Part shown: positions 9,173 to 17,211 of the stretch, in pieces
Layout: each line of letters opens with the position of its first letter
How positions within the stretch are numbered: the first letter of the stretch is position 1
Source: JAJXWB01 sp039808645
GTDB taxonomy: Bacteria; Pseudomonadota; Alphaproteobacteria; Rhizobiales; Beijerinckiaceae
Assembly: GCA_039808645.1 (NCBI GenBank)
Contig: JBDHTL010000017.1
Span: 1 to 39,103, forward strand
DNA: 39,103 nt
Direction: 5' to 3'
The notes under the pieces: generated by a model
Database searches by the model: none
Told to the model about the DNA's origin: nothing
Seen by the model: the letters and a program-made list of their open reading frames with translations, nothing else
Position numbers and translations under genes: made by a program

Positions 9173-10540
9173 TTATCCCTGCGCGAAACTCGGCGCCGTG
9201 ATGCCGAAAATCTGGCGTTCGCCCTTCAGCATCCGCTTGACGGCGCCGGAAGCGGTCACCTCGCCTTGGTTCGCGAAGGCCTCGTGGTTCTTCTCGATCT
9301 CGTCGAGATCGTAGAGGTAGTTGACCATCACGCCGCCCGATTCCTTCAGGCCCTTGCGCGAGAGATCGCCCATCCAGTTGATGCGCTCGAGCCGCGCGCC
9401 GTTGCCGAGATGGAAACGCGCGACGGGATCGACGACGCGGCCGTTCGGCAGCCGCGCCTTGAGAAAATAATGCGCCGCCAGCGGCTCGATGATCTTGCGC
9501 AGCCGCTCGGCCCTGTCCGGCTCCCTGGTCCAGGCGGGATCGTCGAGTTCGGCCAGCAGCGGCGCGGATTCGACGTCGATCGGCGCGTCCTCGGCGCTCG
9601 CGAGCCAGGCGCGAAAACCGGGAACCGGCGACAGCGTCACGAAATTCTCGAGCCGCGGCAACTCGCGCCGCAATTCCTCAACCACCTGCTTGATCAGGAA
9701 ATTGCCGAAGGTGACGCCGGCGAGCCCCTTCTGGCAGTTGGAGATGGAATAGAACACGGCGGTGCGCGCGCGTTCCGGCGCGACCGGCGCGCGGTCGTGC
9801 GCGAGCAGCGGCGCGATGGCGCCGGGAATCTGCTCGATCAGCGCGACCTCGACGAAGATCAGCGGCTCGTCCGTCAGCGCGGGATGGAAGAAGGCGTAGC
9901 AACGCCGGTCCGGCGGATCGATGCGGCGGCGCAGGTCGTTCCAGTCGTGGATCTCGTGCACCGCCTCGTAGCGGATGATGCGCTCCAGCACGCTGGCCGG
10001 CGTCGACCAGTCGATGCGCCGCAGCACCAGAAAGCCCCGGTTGAACCAGGATGCAAAGAGATGGGTGAAATCCTTGTCGATCGGCGCGAGCGCTTTCTCG
10101 GCGCGCATCTCGGTCAGGAGGTCGGCGCGCATGGCGACCAGCGCCGCCGTGCCGCCCGGCGCGCGGTTGAGGCGGCGGAAGAGCTCCAGCCGGCGCGGCT
10201 CCGAGGCGTAATGCAGGTCGGCGGCCGTGCGGTCGCTGGCTTCCGCCGTCCATTTTTCGATCGCCTGGCCGAGGCGCTCGTGGTCCGGGCCGAAATCGTC
10301 GGCGAGGGCGCGGAAAAAAGCCTGGCGCGCCTCGATGTCCAGCGTGCGGTAGCGCGCGAGAATCTCGGCCGCGATCGCCACGCCCGTCGCCTCGCCCCGC
10401 CCGGTCAGCAGCGCTCGGCAGAGGCCGATCAGGCTGCTTGCCTGCCCGGCAGCGTCGGTCGGCCATGTCTTGAGGCGCAGCAGGCCGCGCCCGCGTTCGG
10501 CGATGCTGGAGACGAGATCGGAGAAGAAGGCGTTCGGCAT
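9173..10540 (-). CDS. matA: Malonyl-CoA decarboxylase
   Basis: Converts malonyl-CoA to acetyl-CoA and CO2. The 455-residue protein follows the MCD family plan: a helical N-terminal domain (about 1-150), then a GNAT-like catalytic domain. Key stretches: DKDFTHLFASWFNRGFLVLR (155-174), VHEIHDWNDLRRR, CYAFFHP, FYSISNCQKGLAGVTFGNFL (263-282, containing the Ser equivalent to human Ser329), and FHLGNGARLERINW (376-389, with H377 equivalent to human His423). No peroxisomal-type SKL tail, as expected in bacteria. ATG 10540 is the start. A TATAGT hexamer lies only 6 bp before it. With matB it forms the malonate catabolic pair, and 93 bp separate it from phaZ upstream. Confidence 0.93.
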   Translation of the reverse strand: MPNAFFSDLVSSIAERGRGLLRLKTWPTDAAGQASSLIGLCRALLTGRGEATGVAIAAEILARYRTLDIEARQAFFRALADDFGPDHERLGQAIEKWTAEASDRTAADLHYASEPRRLELFRRLNRAPGGTAALVAMRADLLTEMRAEKALAPIDKDFTHLFASWFNRGFLVLRRIDWSTPASVLERIIRYEAVHEIHDWNDLRRRIDPPDRRCYAFFHPALTDEPLIFVEVALIEQIPGAIAPLLAHDRAPVAPERARTAVFYSISNCQKGLAGVTFGNFLIKQVVEELRRELPRLENFVTLSPVPGFRAWLASAEDAPIDVESAPLLAELDDPAWTREPDRAERLRKIIEPLAAHYFLKARLPNGRVVDPVARFHLGNGARLERINWMGDLSRKGLKESGGVMVNYLYDLDEIEKNHEAFANQGEVTASGAVKRMLKGERQIFGITAPSFAQG

Positions 10541-10546
10541 GCCCCT

Positions 10547-10552
10547 ACTATA
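10547..10552 (-). promoter_or_regulatory. Possible -10 element immediately before matA
   Basis: TATAGT on the minus strand ends 6 bp before the matA ATG. If used as a -10 box, transcription would begin at or within a base or two of the start codon (a leaderless mRNA). No convincing -35 is visible 17 bp upstream, and AGGGGC next to the ATG could instead serve as a ribosome site on a longer transcript. Confidence 0.2.
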
Positions 10553-10633
10553 CAGGCGATTGCGGCAATGCCACGAACGCGCGTCTTTCGATTCGGTTCA
10601 CCGCGCGCCTTGCGCCGAGGCATTGTGCCGCGC

Positions 10634-11878
10634 TTACTCGCTCGACAGGATTGCGTTCCGCACCAGCGGATAGATCTGCCCCTCCCACTTCTTGCCGGAG
10701 AAGACGCCGTAATGGCCGACGCCGGGCTGAAGATGGTGGCGCTTGCGGAACGGCTTGAGGCTCGAGCAGAGATCGTGCGCGGCGAGCGTCTGGCCGACCG
10801 AGCAGATGTCGTCGCGCTCGCCTTCCACCGTCAATAGCGTCGTCTTGCGGATCGCCTTGGGATTGACGGTGCGGCCCTTGTACTGGAGCTGTCCCTTGGC
10901 CAGCGCGTAATCCTGGAACACCAGCTTGACCGTCTCGATGTAGAATTCGGCGGTCAGGTCGAGGACGGCGAAATATTCGTCGTAGAAGGTCTTGGTCTGG
11001 TTCGCCTTCTCCATCTCGCCGGCGGCCAAGGAATTGTAGAGCTCGACATGCGCCTTCACATGGCGGTCGAGGTTCATCGACATGAAGGCGGTGAGCTGCA
11101 TGAAGCCGGGATAGACCAAGCGCCCGCCGCCCTTGAACCGGCCGGGCACGAGGGCGATGAGATTCTTCTCGAACCAGTCGATCGGCCGCGTCGTCGCCAG
11201 GTGATTGACCTTGGTCGGGTTGAGCCGGCAGTCGATCGGTCCGGCCATCAGCGTGAGGCTTGCCGGCGTGGCCGGATTGTCGTCTTCGGCCATGATCGCG
11301 GTGGCGGCGAGCGCCTGCACGCAGGGCTGGCAGACCGCGACCACATGCGACCGTGGCCCCAGCTTTTCCAGGAACTCGATGAGATGGCCGACATAGCCGT
11401 CCATGCCGAATTCGCCGGCCGACAGCGGCACGTCCCGGGCATTGTGCCAGTCCGTAATATAGACGTCATTGTCGGCGAGCAGGATTTCGACGGTGTTGCG
11501 CAGCAGGGTCGCAAAATGGCCCGAAAGAGGCGCGACAACGAGGACCTTGGGTTGCGCGACGTCGACGTCCTTGCGGAAGCGGAGCAGCGAGCCGAACGGC
11601 GTGGAATGGACGACCTCTTCGGTGACGCCGACCTCGCGCTTGCCGACCTTGACCTTGTCGATACGGTAGGGCGGGCGGTGATGCGTCAGCCGCGCCCGCG
11701 TCATCAGTTCGTAGGCCGCCGACACATTGCCGAGAAAGGGAATGCCGGATCTGCGAAGCCAGGAATTCTCGATTACGTCGAGCGCCGATTGCGCGAACAC
11801 GCGGAACGGATCGATCAGGTCGTCTTGCGCCTGATAGGCGTAGTACATCATGCGCTGCAACACCGACCCCGCGTTCAT
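10634..11878 (-). CDS. phaZ: Intracellular polyhydroxyalkanoate (PHB) depolymerase
   Basis: Degrades native intracellular poly-3-hydroxybutyrate granules. The 414-residue protein matches Ralstonia-type PhaZ1 in length and motifs. The nucleophile is a cysteine in VVAVCQPCVQAL (C183, same number as I recall for R. eutropha PhaZ1). The acid is in VEGERDDICS (D356 or D357) and the base is His389 in PGVGHYGVFSG. Other family blocks are YITDWHNARDVPLSAGEFGMDGY and LMAGPIDCRLNPTKVN. ATG 11878 was chosen because MNAGSVLQRMMYYAYQ is the family-like N-terminus. Twelve more in-frame codons upstream are possible. No signal peptide, fitting an intracellular enzyme. It is upstream of matA on the same strand, so read-through is possible. 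Acetyl-CoA and 3-hydroxybutyrate produced by this neighbourhood enter the same central pool. Confidence 0.93.
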   Translation of the reverse strand: MNAGSVLQRMMYYAYQAQDDLIDPFRVFAQSALDVIENSWLRRSGIPFLGNVSAAYELMTRARLTHHRPPYRIDKVKVGKREVGVTEEVVHSTPFGSLLRFRKDVDVAQPKVLVVAPLSGHFATLLRNTVEILLADNDVYITDWHNARDVPLSAGEFGMDGYVGHLIEFLEKLGPRSHVVAVCQPCVQALAATAIMAEDDNPATPASLTLMAGPIDCRLNPTKVNHLATTRPIDWFEKNLIALVPGRFKGGGRLVYPGFMQLTAFMSMNLDRHVKAHVELYNSLAAGEMEKANQTKTFYDEYFAVLDLTAEFYIETVKLVFQDYALAKGQLQYKGRTVNPKAIRKTTLLTVEGERDDICSVGQTLAAHDLCSSLKPFRKRHHLQPGVGHYGVFSGKKWEGQIYPLVRNAILSSE

Positions 11879-11928
11879 TCCCGCGCTCGACCCCTCGCCG
11901 GGGCGCGCTGGCATGCTGCCATGCTACG

Positions 11929-11942
11929 TTGGTGCAGCGCAA
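11929..11942. promoter_or_regulatory. Possible PhaR-type operator upstream of phaZ
   Basis: On the minus strand this reads TTGCGCTGCACCAA, containing TGC-N3-GCA with TTG/AA flanks, 51-64 bp before the phaZ start. PhaR repressors of alphaproteobacteria recognise TTGC-rich or CTGC-N3-GCAG-like sites in pha promoters (from memory). The match is suggestive only. The spacer (248 bp) also carries the promoter of the divergent GST gene. Confidence 0.25.
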
Positions 11943-12126
11943 CGGGCGATACGACTTTTGGCGCGCTCAGGCTTATGATTTGGAACAATGCAGGAAACGG
12001 GCGGTAAAGACACAACGCCTGCCTGTGGAAAGAGCCGACTGCCTGGAGTAAGGGCGGGGTGCGCCGCCGAAGTCGATTCCGCATTGCGGGAACGCATGTT
12101 AGGCTGGCGATCTGTGGAGGAATGAG

Positions 12127-12783
12127 ATGCCAAAAGGCGTTCTGACGATCACGAGCCGCAATTATTCGTCCTGGTCGCTGCGCGGCTGGCTGATCTGCAA
12201 GGCCTCCGGCATCGATTTCGAGGTCAAGACGCTGGCGGCCGACAATCCGGACGTGCGCGCCGAACTGCTGCATCTCTCGCCCTCCTTCCTCACGCCGAAG
12301 CTGGAATATGACGGCGTCGAGGTCTGGGACGTGCTCGCGATCGCCGAATTCCTTAACGAAATCAAACCGAAAGCCAAGCTCCTGCCGGCCGACCGCGCCA
12401 CTCGCGCCCATTGCCGGGCCGTCTGCGGCGAGATGCACCAGGGCTTCATCAACCTGCGCTCGGCCCTGCCGATGAACATCAAGGGCCATTATCCGGGCTT
12501 CAAGGTCTGGCAGGGCGCCCAGACCGACATCGACCGCGTCCTGGCGATCTGGCGCGGCTGCTTCACCGCCTACAAGGGCCCGTTCCTGTTCGGCGAAACG
12601 GCCTCTCTGGCCGACGCCATGTACGCGCCGGTCTGCTCGCGCTTCAAGACCTACGACGTCAAGCTCGACGCCCAGTGCGCCGCCTACCGGGACATGATCC
12701 TGGAGCGCAAGTCCATGCTGGAATGGACGGAAGGCGCGATGGAGGAGCCCGACGAGCTGGAAGAGCTGGACGTGGAGTTCTAG
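12127..12783 (+). CDS. Glutathione S-transferase family protein
   Basis: 218-residue GST fold. The N-terminal thioredoxin-like domain (about 1-80) has SRNYSSWSLRGWLICKASGIDFE at the position of the catalytic Ser/Tyr loop, the cis-Pro region SFLTPKLEYDG and the acidic VWDVLAIAEFLNE motif that contacts glutathione. The rest is the all-helical C-terminal domain with GPFLFGETASLADAMYAPVCSR, the usual N-capping-box segment. The serine-containing start of helix 1 (SSWS) suggests a Ser-type catalytic residue. The substrate is unknown. A clear ribosome site (GGAGGA) precedes ATG 12127. The C-terminus is unusually acidic (EEPDELEELDVEF). It is transcribed away from phaZ and convergent with ggt, with only 19 bp between the stops. 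Confidence 0.87.
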   Translation: MPKGVLTITSRNYSSWSLRGWLICKASGIDFEVKTLAADNPDVRAELLHLSPSFLTPKLEYDGVEVWDVLAIAEFLNEIKPKAKLLPADRATRAHCRAVCGEMHQGFINLRSALPMNIKGHYPGFKVWQGAQTDIDRVLAIWRGCFTAYKGPFLFGETASLADAMYAPVCSRFKTYDVKLDAQCAAYRDMILERKSMLEWTEGAMEEPDELEELDVEF

Positions 12784-12793
12784 GCCTTCGTCC

Positions 12794-12817
12794 GCGGCGG
12801 GATCACCACCCCGCCGC
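12794..12817. terminator. GC hairpin between convergent GST and ggt genes
   Basis: Perfect 8-bp stem GCGGCGGG / CCCGCCGC with an 8-nt loop, overlapping the ggt stop codon (12803-12805). It is symmetric and lies exactly between the two convergent ends, but has no T-tract on either strand, so factor-independent termination is doubtful. Confidence 0.35.
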
Positions 12818-14569
12818 CGCCGTCCCCCGCTGGCGGCTGTCCGACGCCCCCATCATCAGCCCGTCGATGATCTGGATGGTCGCCACCGACCCGAGCGTCC
12901 CGCCGACGACCACGTTGTGCCCCTTCTCCCGCAATAGACGGATCGTGTCGAGCGACAGGCCGCGCTCCACGCGCAGCTCATCGGGCAGCCATTGATGGTG
13001 GAAGCGCGGGGCCTGCATGGCTTCGGCGGCGTTCATCCCGTGGTCGATCAGATCCGAAATCTGCTCCAGCACGGTGGTGATGATGCGCGGGCCGCCCGGC
13101 GAACCCGTGACGATCTCCGGCTTTCCGTCTCTCAGCACGATGGTCGGCGTCATCGAGGACAGCGGCCTTTTGCGCGGTCCCGGCGCATTGGCGGTTCCGC
13201 CCACCAGCCCGAAGGCGTTGGGGGAACCTGGCTTGGCGGCGAAATCGTCGAGCTCGTTGTTGAGCAGCACGCCCGTGCCCTCGGCCACCAGCCCGAGTCC
13301 GTAGGAAAAATTGAGCGTGGTGGTGTTGGCGACCGCATTGCCTTCGCGGTCTACGACGGAAAAATGCGTCGTCTGGTCGCCCTCGTAGGGCGCCGGGTCG
13401 AGATGTTTGATCTCGATGGACGGCCGCGCCCGCTCCGTCGAAATCTCCGCCGCCAGCTTCGCCGCGTATTTTTTCGACAGCAGGCCGGACGTCGGCACTT
13501 TCACGAAATCCGGGTCCGCCAGCCATTCCGCGCGATCGGCGAAAGCGAGCTTCATCGCCTCCGCCATGACGTGGATGGTGGCGGCGGTCTGCGGCCCCGT
13601 CTCCCGGATCGGGAAATGCTCGAGAATGTTGAGAAGCTCGATCAGGTGCACGCCGCCGGAGGACGGCGGCGGCATGGAGACGATCTCGCGGCCGCGATAG
13701 GTCCCGCGCACGACGGGCCGTTCGATCGCCGCATAATTCATCATGTCGTCGGCGCTCATCAGCCCGCCGGCGTCGCGCACGGAAGCGACAATCCGCTCGG
13801 CCGTCACGCCTTCGTAGAAGCCCTTCGGTCCCCCGGCCGCGATCCGCTCCAACGTCGCGGCCAGTTCCGGCTGCACGAGCCGGTCGCCGGCCGCGAGGGG
13901 CGAGCCGTCCGCCTTGAAGAAGATCCGCCGGCTCGACGGCCAGCGCCCGAGCCGCTGCGCGGCCTGCGGCAGCGAATCGGCCAGATCGTCCTCGACGTCC
14001 ACGCCTTCGCGGGCCAGCCGGATCGCCGGCGCGAGCAGTTCGGCGAGCGAAAACTTGCCGGACCCCCATTTTTCCCGCGCATGGGCGAGGCCGGCGACCG
14101 TGCCGGGAACACCGACGCCGAGGCCGCCGTCGCGCGATTTCTTCGGGTCGGCGGCGCCCGAGGCGTCCAGGAACACGTCCGCCGTCGTCGCCGCCGGCGC
14201 CGTCTCGCGATAGTCGAGCGCGGCGTCGCGATTGTCCTTGGCCAGGTGCACGACCATGAACCCGCCGCCGCCGAGATTTCCCGCGCGCGGCAAGGTGACG
14301 GCCAGCGCAAAGCCGGTCGCCACGGCCGCGTCCACGGCGTTGCCGCCCTGTTTCAGGAAATCGAGCCCGATTCGCGCCGCGATCTTTTCCTGCGCGACCA
14401 CCATGCCGTTGCGCGCGAGAACCGGCAGGTTGCGCGCGACGCCGGCGATGATCGGCGGCGCGCCGTCGGCGCGCGCCGGCGGGACCAGTCCGCCGACGAC
14501 CAGAAAAAATGCAGCGATCGCCCCGACATAACCTCGTCGGGCCGCGGTCGTTTGCAAATCTTTTGTCAT
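12803..14569 (-). CDS. ggt: Gamma-glutamyltransferase
   Basis: Periplasmic enzyme that cleaves or transfers the gamma-glutamyl group of glutathione and related peptides. The 588-residue precursor begins with a Sec signal (MTKDLQTTAARRGYVGAIAA, hydrophobic FFLVVGGLV, cleavage after ARA near residue 34). The self-processing Ntn-hydrolase site is EGDQTTHFSVVDREGNAVA. By comparison with E. coli GGT, Thr400 would be the new N-terminus of the small subunit and the nucleophile. Other conserved pieces: GGNAVDAAVATGFAL, NLGGGGFMVVH, PPPSSGGVHLIELLNILE, NNELDDFA, PLSSMTPTIV and SPGGPRIITTVLEQ. ATG 14569 was chosen. The frame runs 152 codons further only as antisense of cdd. It is divergent from the nucleoside-salvage operon, 66 bp away. 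Confidence 0.94.
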   Translation of the reverse strand: MTKDLQTTAARRGYVGAIAAFFLVVGGLVPPARADGAPPIIAGVARNLPVLARNGMVVAQEKIAARIGLDFLKQGGNAVDAAVATGFALAVTLPRAGNLGGGGFMVVHLAKDNRDAALDYRETAPAATTADVFLDASGAADPKKSRDGGLGVGVPGTVAGLAHAREKWGSGKFSLAELLAPAIRLAREGVDVEDDLADSLPQAAQRLGRWPSSRRIFFKADGSPLAAGDRLVQPELAATLERIAAGGPKGFYEGVTAERIVASVRDAGGLMSADDMMNYAAIERPVVRGTYRGREIVSMPPPSSGGVHLIELLNILEHFPIRETGPQTAATIHVMAEAMKLAFADRAEWLADPDFVKVPTSGLLSKKYAAKLAAEISTERARPSIEIKHLDPAPYEGDQTTHFSVVDREGNAVANTTTLNFSYGLGLVAEGTGVLLNNELDDFAAKPGSPNAFGLVGGTANAPGPRKRPLSSMTPTIVLRDGKPEIVTGSPGGPRIITTVLEQISDLIDHGMNAAEAMQAPRFHHQWLPDELRVERGLSLDTIRLLREKGHNVVVGGTLGSVATIQIIDGLMMGASDSRQRGTAAAGW

Positions 14570-14635
14570 TGCCGGGCATCCTGCGCGGTTACGGACAGCC
14601 GATGCTACACGCAGCAAACCAGAATGGCGCGGCCG

Positions 14636-15058
14636 ATGACCGCGCCTGACGACCTCCTCGCCGCCGCCCGGGCCGCGCGCGCCCATGCGCACGCGCCCTA
14701 TTCGGGCTTTGCGGTGGGCGCCGCCGTGCGCGGCGCCTCGGGCCGGGTCTATGCCGGCTGCAATGTCGAAAACGCTGCCTATCCGGACGGCCTCTGCGCC
14801 GAATCCGTCGCCATCGGCGCCTGCGTGGCGGCCGGAGAAATCAAAATCGTCGAAGCGCTCGTCGTCGCCGACGCCGTCTCGCCCACCACCCCCTGTGGCG
14901 CCTGCCGCCAGCGTCTCCGCGAATTCGCCGCCGACGAGGCGCCGGTTCACGCGGCGAACGCGACCGGAGTCGTCGCCACATATTCGCTCGGCTCGCTGTT
15001 GCCGCATTCCTTCGGCCCGAGCCATCTCGACCCTTCCAGACGAAAGCCAGCGACATGA
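14636..15058 (+). CDS. cdd: Cytidine deaminase
   Basis: Deaminates cytidine and deoxycytidine to the uridine forms, first step of the salvage operon. 140 residues, the short homotetrameric class. YAGCNVENAAYPDGLCAESVAIGA carries one zinc Cys (C54) and catalytic Glu (E56), and PCGACRQRLREF carries the other two zinc Cys (C87, C90). The substrate-binding Asn/Glu are in NVEN. ATG 14636 (MTAPDDLLAA) was preferred. An in-frame ATG at 14624 adds only MARP. The stop overlaps the next start (ATGA at 15055-15058), so translation is coupled with the PNP-like gene. Confidence 0.93.
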   Translation: MTAPDDLLAAARAARAHAHAPYSGFAVGAAVRGASGRVYAGCNVENAAYPDGLCAESVAIGACVAAGEIKIVEALVVADAVSPTTPCGACRQRLREFAADEAPVHAANATGVVATYSLGSLLPHSFGPSHLDPSRRKPAT

Positions 15059-15870
15059 CCGAAGCCGTCGAACAGGCCGTGGAAATCATCAATTCGCGCG
15101 ACGTTCTGTCCGTCGATCTCGCGGTCGTGCTCGGCGCGGGCCTCGGCTCCGTCGCCGACCAGCTCGACGACCCCATCGTGATCCCCTACGCGGACCTTCC
15201 GGGCTTTCCGCAGAACCAGAACGATCCCGACGGCGTCCTGGTCGTGGCGAACTCCGACGGCATGAACATCGCCTACATGCGCGGCCGCGCGGAATTCCAC
15301 GATTCGGGCGACGCCGCCGCCATGGCCGCCCCTCTCGAAACGCTCGCCATGCTCGGGGCCACCAATTTCATCCTGACCAGCGGCGTCGGCTCGGTGCGCG
15401 GCGACATGCATCCCGGCAATCTCGTGCTCATCACCGACCACATCAATTTCGGCGGCATCAATCCGCTGATCGGCATGTCGGCCGACGGCGGCTTCATCAG
15501 CCTGACGGAAGCCTACGATCCCAAGCTGTTTCGCCGCCTCAAGCGCGCGACGCTGCATTGTGGCGTGCAGACGCACGAGGGCGTGATGATGTGGTTCTCC
15601 GGCCCGTCCTTCGAGACGCCGGCCGAGATCAAGATGGCGCGCACGCTCGGCGCCGACGTCGTCACGACCTCGATGGCGCCGGAAGTGATCCTGGCGCGCC
15701 GCCTCGGCGTCAATGTCGCCGCCATCGGCGCGGTGACATATTACGGCTCCGGCTTCCAGGGCGGCGCGCCGCGCCACGACCAGACGCTGAAACAGGCGCA
15801 GGCGACGGCGATCGGCCTGCGGCGCCTGCTGCGCGCCTTCCCGAAGACGCGCGAACTGACGCCGGCCTGA
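15055..15870 (+). CDS. Purine nucleoside phosphorylase-like protein (divergent active site)
   Basis: NP-I family protein of 271 residues, overall like trimeric purine nucleoside phosphorylases that convert purine nucleosides plus phosphate to base and ribose-1-phosphate. Conserved: YADLPGFP (45-52), TDHINFGGINPL (127-138), GPSFETPAEI (183-192, the purine-contacting Glu) and TSMAPEVILAR (205-215). Unusual: the phosphate loop reads LGAGLGS (Ala28 for the usual Ser), GHAG is replaced by NDPDG (56-60), GRxHxYEG becomes GRAEFHDSG (77-85), TNAAGG becomes TSGVGS, and the ITN motif, whose Asn recognises 6-oxopurines, is VTYYG (227-231). Position between cdd and deoA, with ATGA and TGATG overlaps, supports a nucleoside-salvage role, but substrate choice may differ. 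Product databases would probably call it punA. Confidence 0.78.
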   Translation: MTEAVEQAVEIINSRDVLSVDLAVVLGAGLGSVADQLDDPIVIPYADLPGFPQNQNDPDGVLVVANSDGMNIAYMRGRAEFHDSGDAAAMAAPLETLAMLGATNFILTSGVGSVRGDMHPGNLVLITDHINFGGINPLIGMSADGGFISLTEAYDPKLFRRLKRATLHCGVQTHEGVMMWFSGPSFETPAEIKMARTLGADVVTTSMAPEVILARRLGVNVAAIGAVTYYGSGFQGGAPRHDQTLKQAQATAIGLRRLLRAFPKTRELTPA

Positions 15871-17192
15871 TGGCCGGCTTTGCGACGCCGGAGATCATCC
15901 GCCGCAAACGCGACGGCCTGCGCCTCGACCGCGACGCGATCGATTTCTTCATTCGGGGCCTGACATCCGGCGCGGTGGGGGCCGAACAGGCGGCGGCCTT
16001 CGCGATGGCCGTGTTCTTCCGCGGCATGGACGCGCGCGAATGCGCCGATCTCACCGCGGCGATGACCGCCTCGGGGACGCGGCTGGACTGGCGCGCGCTC
16101 GACCTGCCAGGCCCCGTTCTCGACAAGCATTCGACCGGCGGCGTCGGCGATGTCGTGAGCCTCATGCTCGCGCCGATGGTCGCGGCCTGCGGCGGCTTCG
16201 TGCCGATGATCGCCGGCCGCGGCCTCGGGCATACCGGCGGCACCATCGACAAGCTCGAAGCGATTCCGGGCTATCGCACGGCGCCCGATCTCGCGGCGAT
16301 GCAGCGCGTGGTGCGCGAGGCCGGCTGCGCCATCGTCGGCCAGTCCGACGATCTGGCGCCCGCCGATCGCCGCCTCTACGCCATTCGCGACGTGACCGCG
16401 ACGGTCGAATCAATTCCGCTCATCACCGCCTCGATCCTGTCGAAGAAGCTCGCCGCGGGCCTCGACGCGCTCGTCATGGACGTGAAGACCGGAAACGGCG
16501 CCTTCATGGTCGAACGCGAGCAGTCCCGCGCGCTCGCGCGCTCGCTGGTGTCGACGGCGAACGCGGCGGGACTCCCGACGCGCGCGCTCCTCACCGACAT
16601 GAGCGAGCCGCTCGCGCCTTGCGCCGGCAATGCGGTCGAAGCCGCCTGTGCGATCGATTACCTGACCGGGGCGCGACGCGACGCGCGGCTGCACGAGGTC
16701 GTGCTGGCGCTCGGCGCGGAAATGCTCACGCTCGGCGGGATCGCATCGTCGCACGCGGACGCGCGCGAACGACTCGAAAGGGCCCTGGCGGGCGGCGCCG
16801 CGGCCGACCGCTTTGCGCGCATGGTCGCCGGTCTCGGCGGACCGGCCGATCTCCTCGAGGCGCCGAAGCGTCATCTCGCGCAGGCGCCGGTCGTGAGGGA
16901 AGCGCGAGCCGATCGCGCGGGCTTCGTCGGACGCATCGACGTGCGTGCGCTCGGCCTTGCCGTCGTCGCCCTCGGCGGCGGGCGGCGGCGCGCCGACGAC
17001 AGCGTGGACCCGTCGGTCGGCCTCTCCGACCTCGCGCCGCTCGGCGCGGACGCGGCCGACCGACCGCTCGCCCGCATTCACGCGCGCGACGAGGCGACCG
17101 CCGCCGCCGCGGTCGAGACGGTCCTGCGCGCCTATGAGATATTTGACGGCGCGCCGACCTGCGGCGCGGTCGTCGTCGAACAGATCGCGTAG
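15870..17192 (+). CDS. deoA: Thymidine/pyrimidine-nucleoside phosphorylase
   Basis: Phosphorolysis of thymidine and deoxyuridine to base and deoxyribose-1-phosphate. 440 residues, the E. coli DeoA length. N-terminal TPEIIRRKRDG and the helical domain are followed by DKHSTGGVGDVVSLMLAP (85-102, phosphate loop) and the family signature IAGRGLGHTGGTIDKLEAIPG (114-134). SILSKKLAAGLDALVMDVKTG (conserved Lys) and a C-terminal domain follow. ATG 15870 shares a base with the TGA of the previous gene (TGATG), indicating translational coupling. It is the last gene of the cdd operon and is convergent with the NlpC/P60 gene, 19 bp between stops. Because PNP-like and DeoA both yield pentose-1-phosphate, a phosphopentomutase (deoB) would complete the route, but none is in the window. 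Confidence 0.93.
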   Translation: MAGFATPEIIRRKRDGLRLDRDAIDFFIRGLTSGAVGAEQAAAFAMAVFFRGMDARECADLTAAMTASGTRLDWRALDLPGPVLDKHSTGGVGDVVSLMLAPMVAACGGFVPMIAGRGLGHTGGTIDKLEAIPGYRTAPDLAAMQRVVREAGCAIVGQSDDLAPADRRLYAIRDVTATVESIPLITASILSKKLAAGLDALVMDVKTGNGAFMVEREQSRALARSLVSTANAAGLPTRALLTDMSEPLAPCAGNAVEAACAIDYLTGARRDARLHEVVLALGAEMLTLGGIASSHADARERLERALAGGAAADRFARMVAGLGGPADLLEAPKRHLAQAPVVREARADRAGFVGRIDVRALGLAVVALGGGRRRADDSVDPSVGLSDLAPLGADAADRPLARIHARDEATAAAAVETVLRAYEIFDGAPTCGAVVVEQIA

Positions 17193-17211
17193 CGAACCCG
17201 TCGGCGCCGCC

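Noticed and set aside
12992..14635. Plus-strand frame continuing upstream of cdd and antisense to ggt.
   Set aside because: Low-complexity Arg/His/Asp-rich translation with no domain; cdd has a normal length from 14636.
14570..15025. 152-codon upstream extension of the ggt frame.
   Set aside because: It is antisense to cdd and would bury the clear signal peptide of Ggt.
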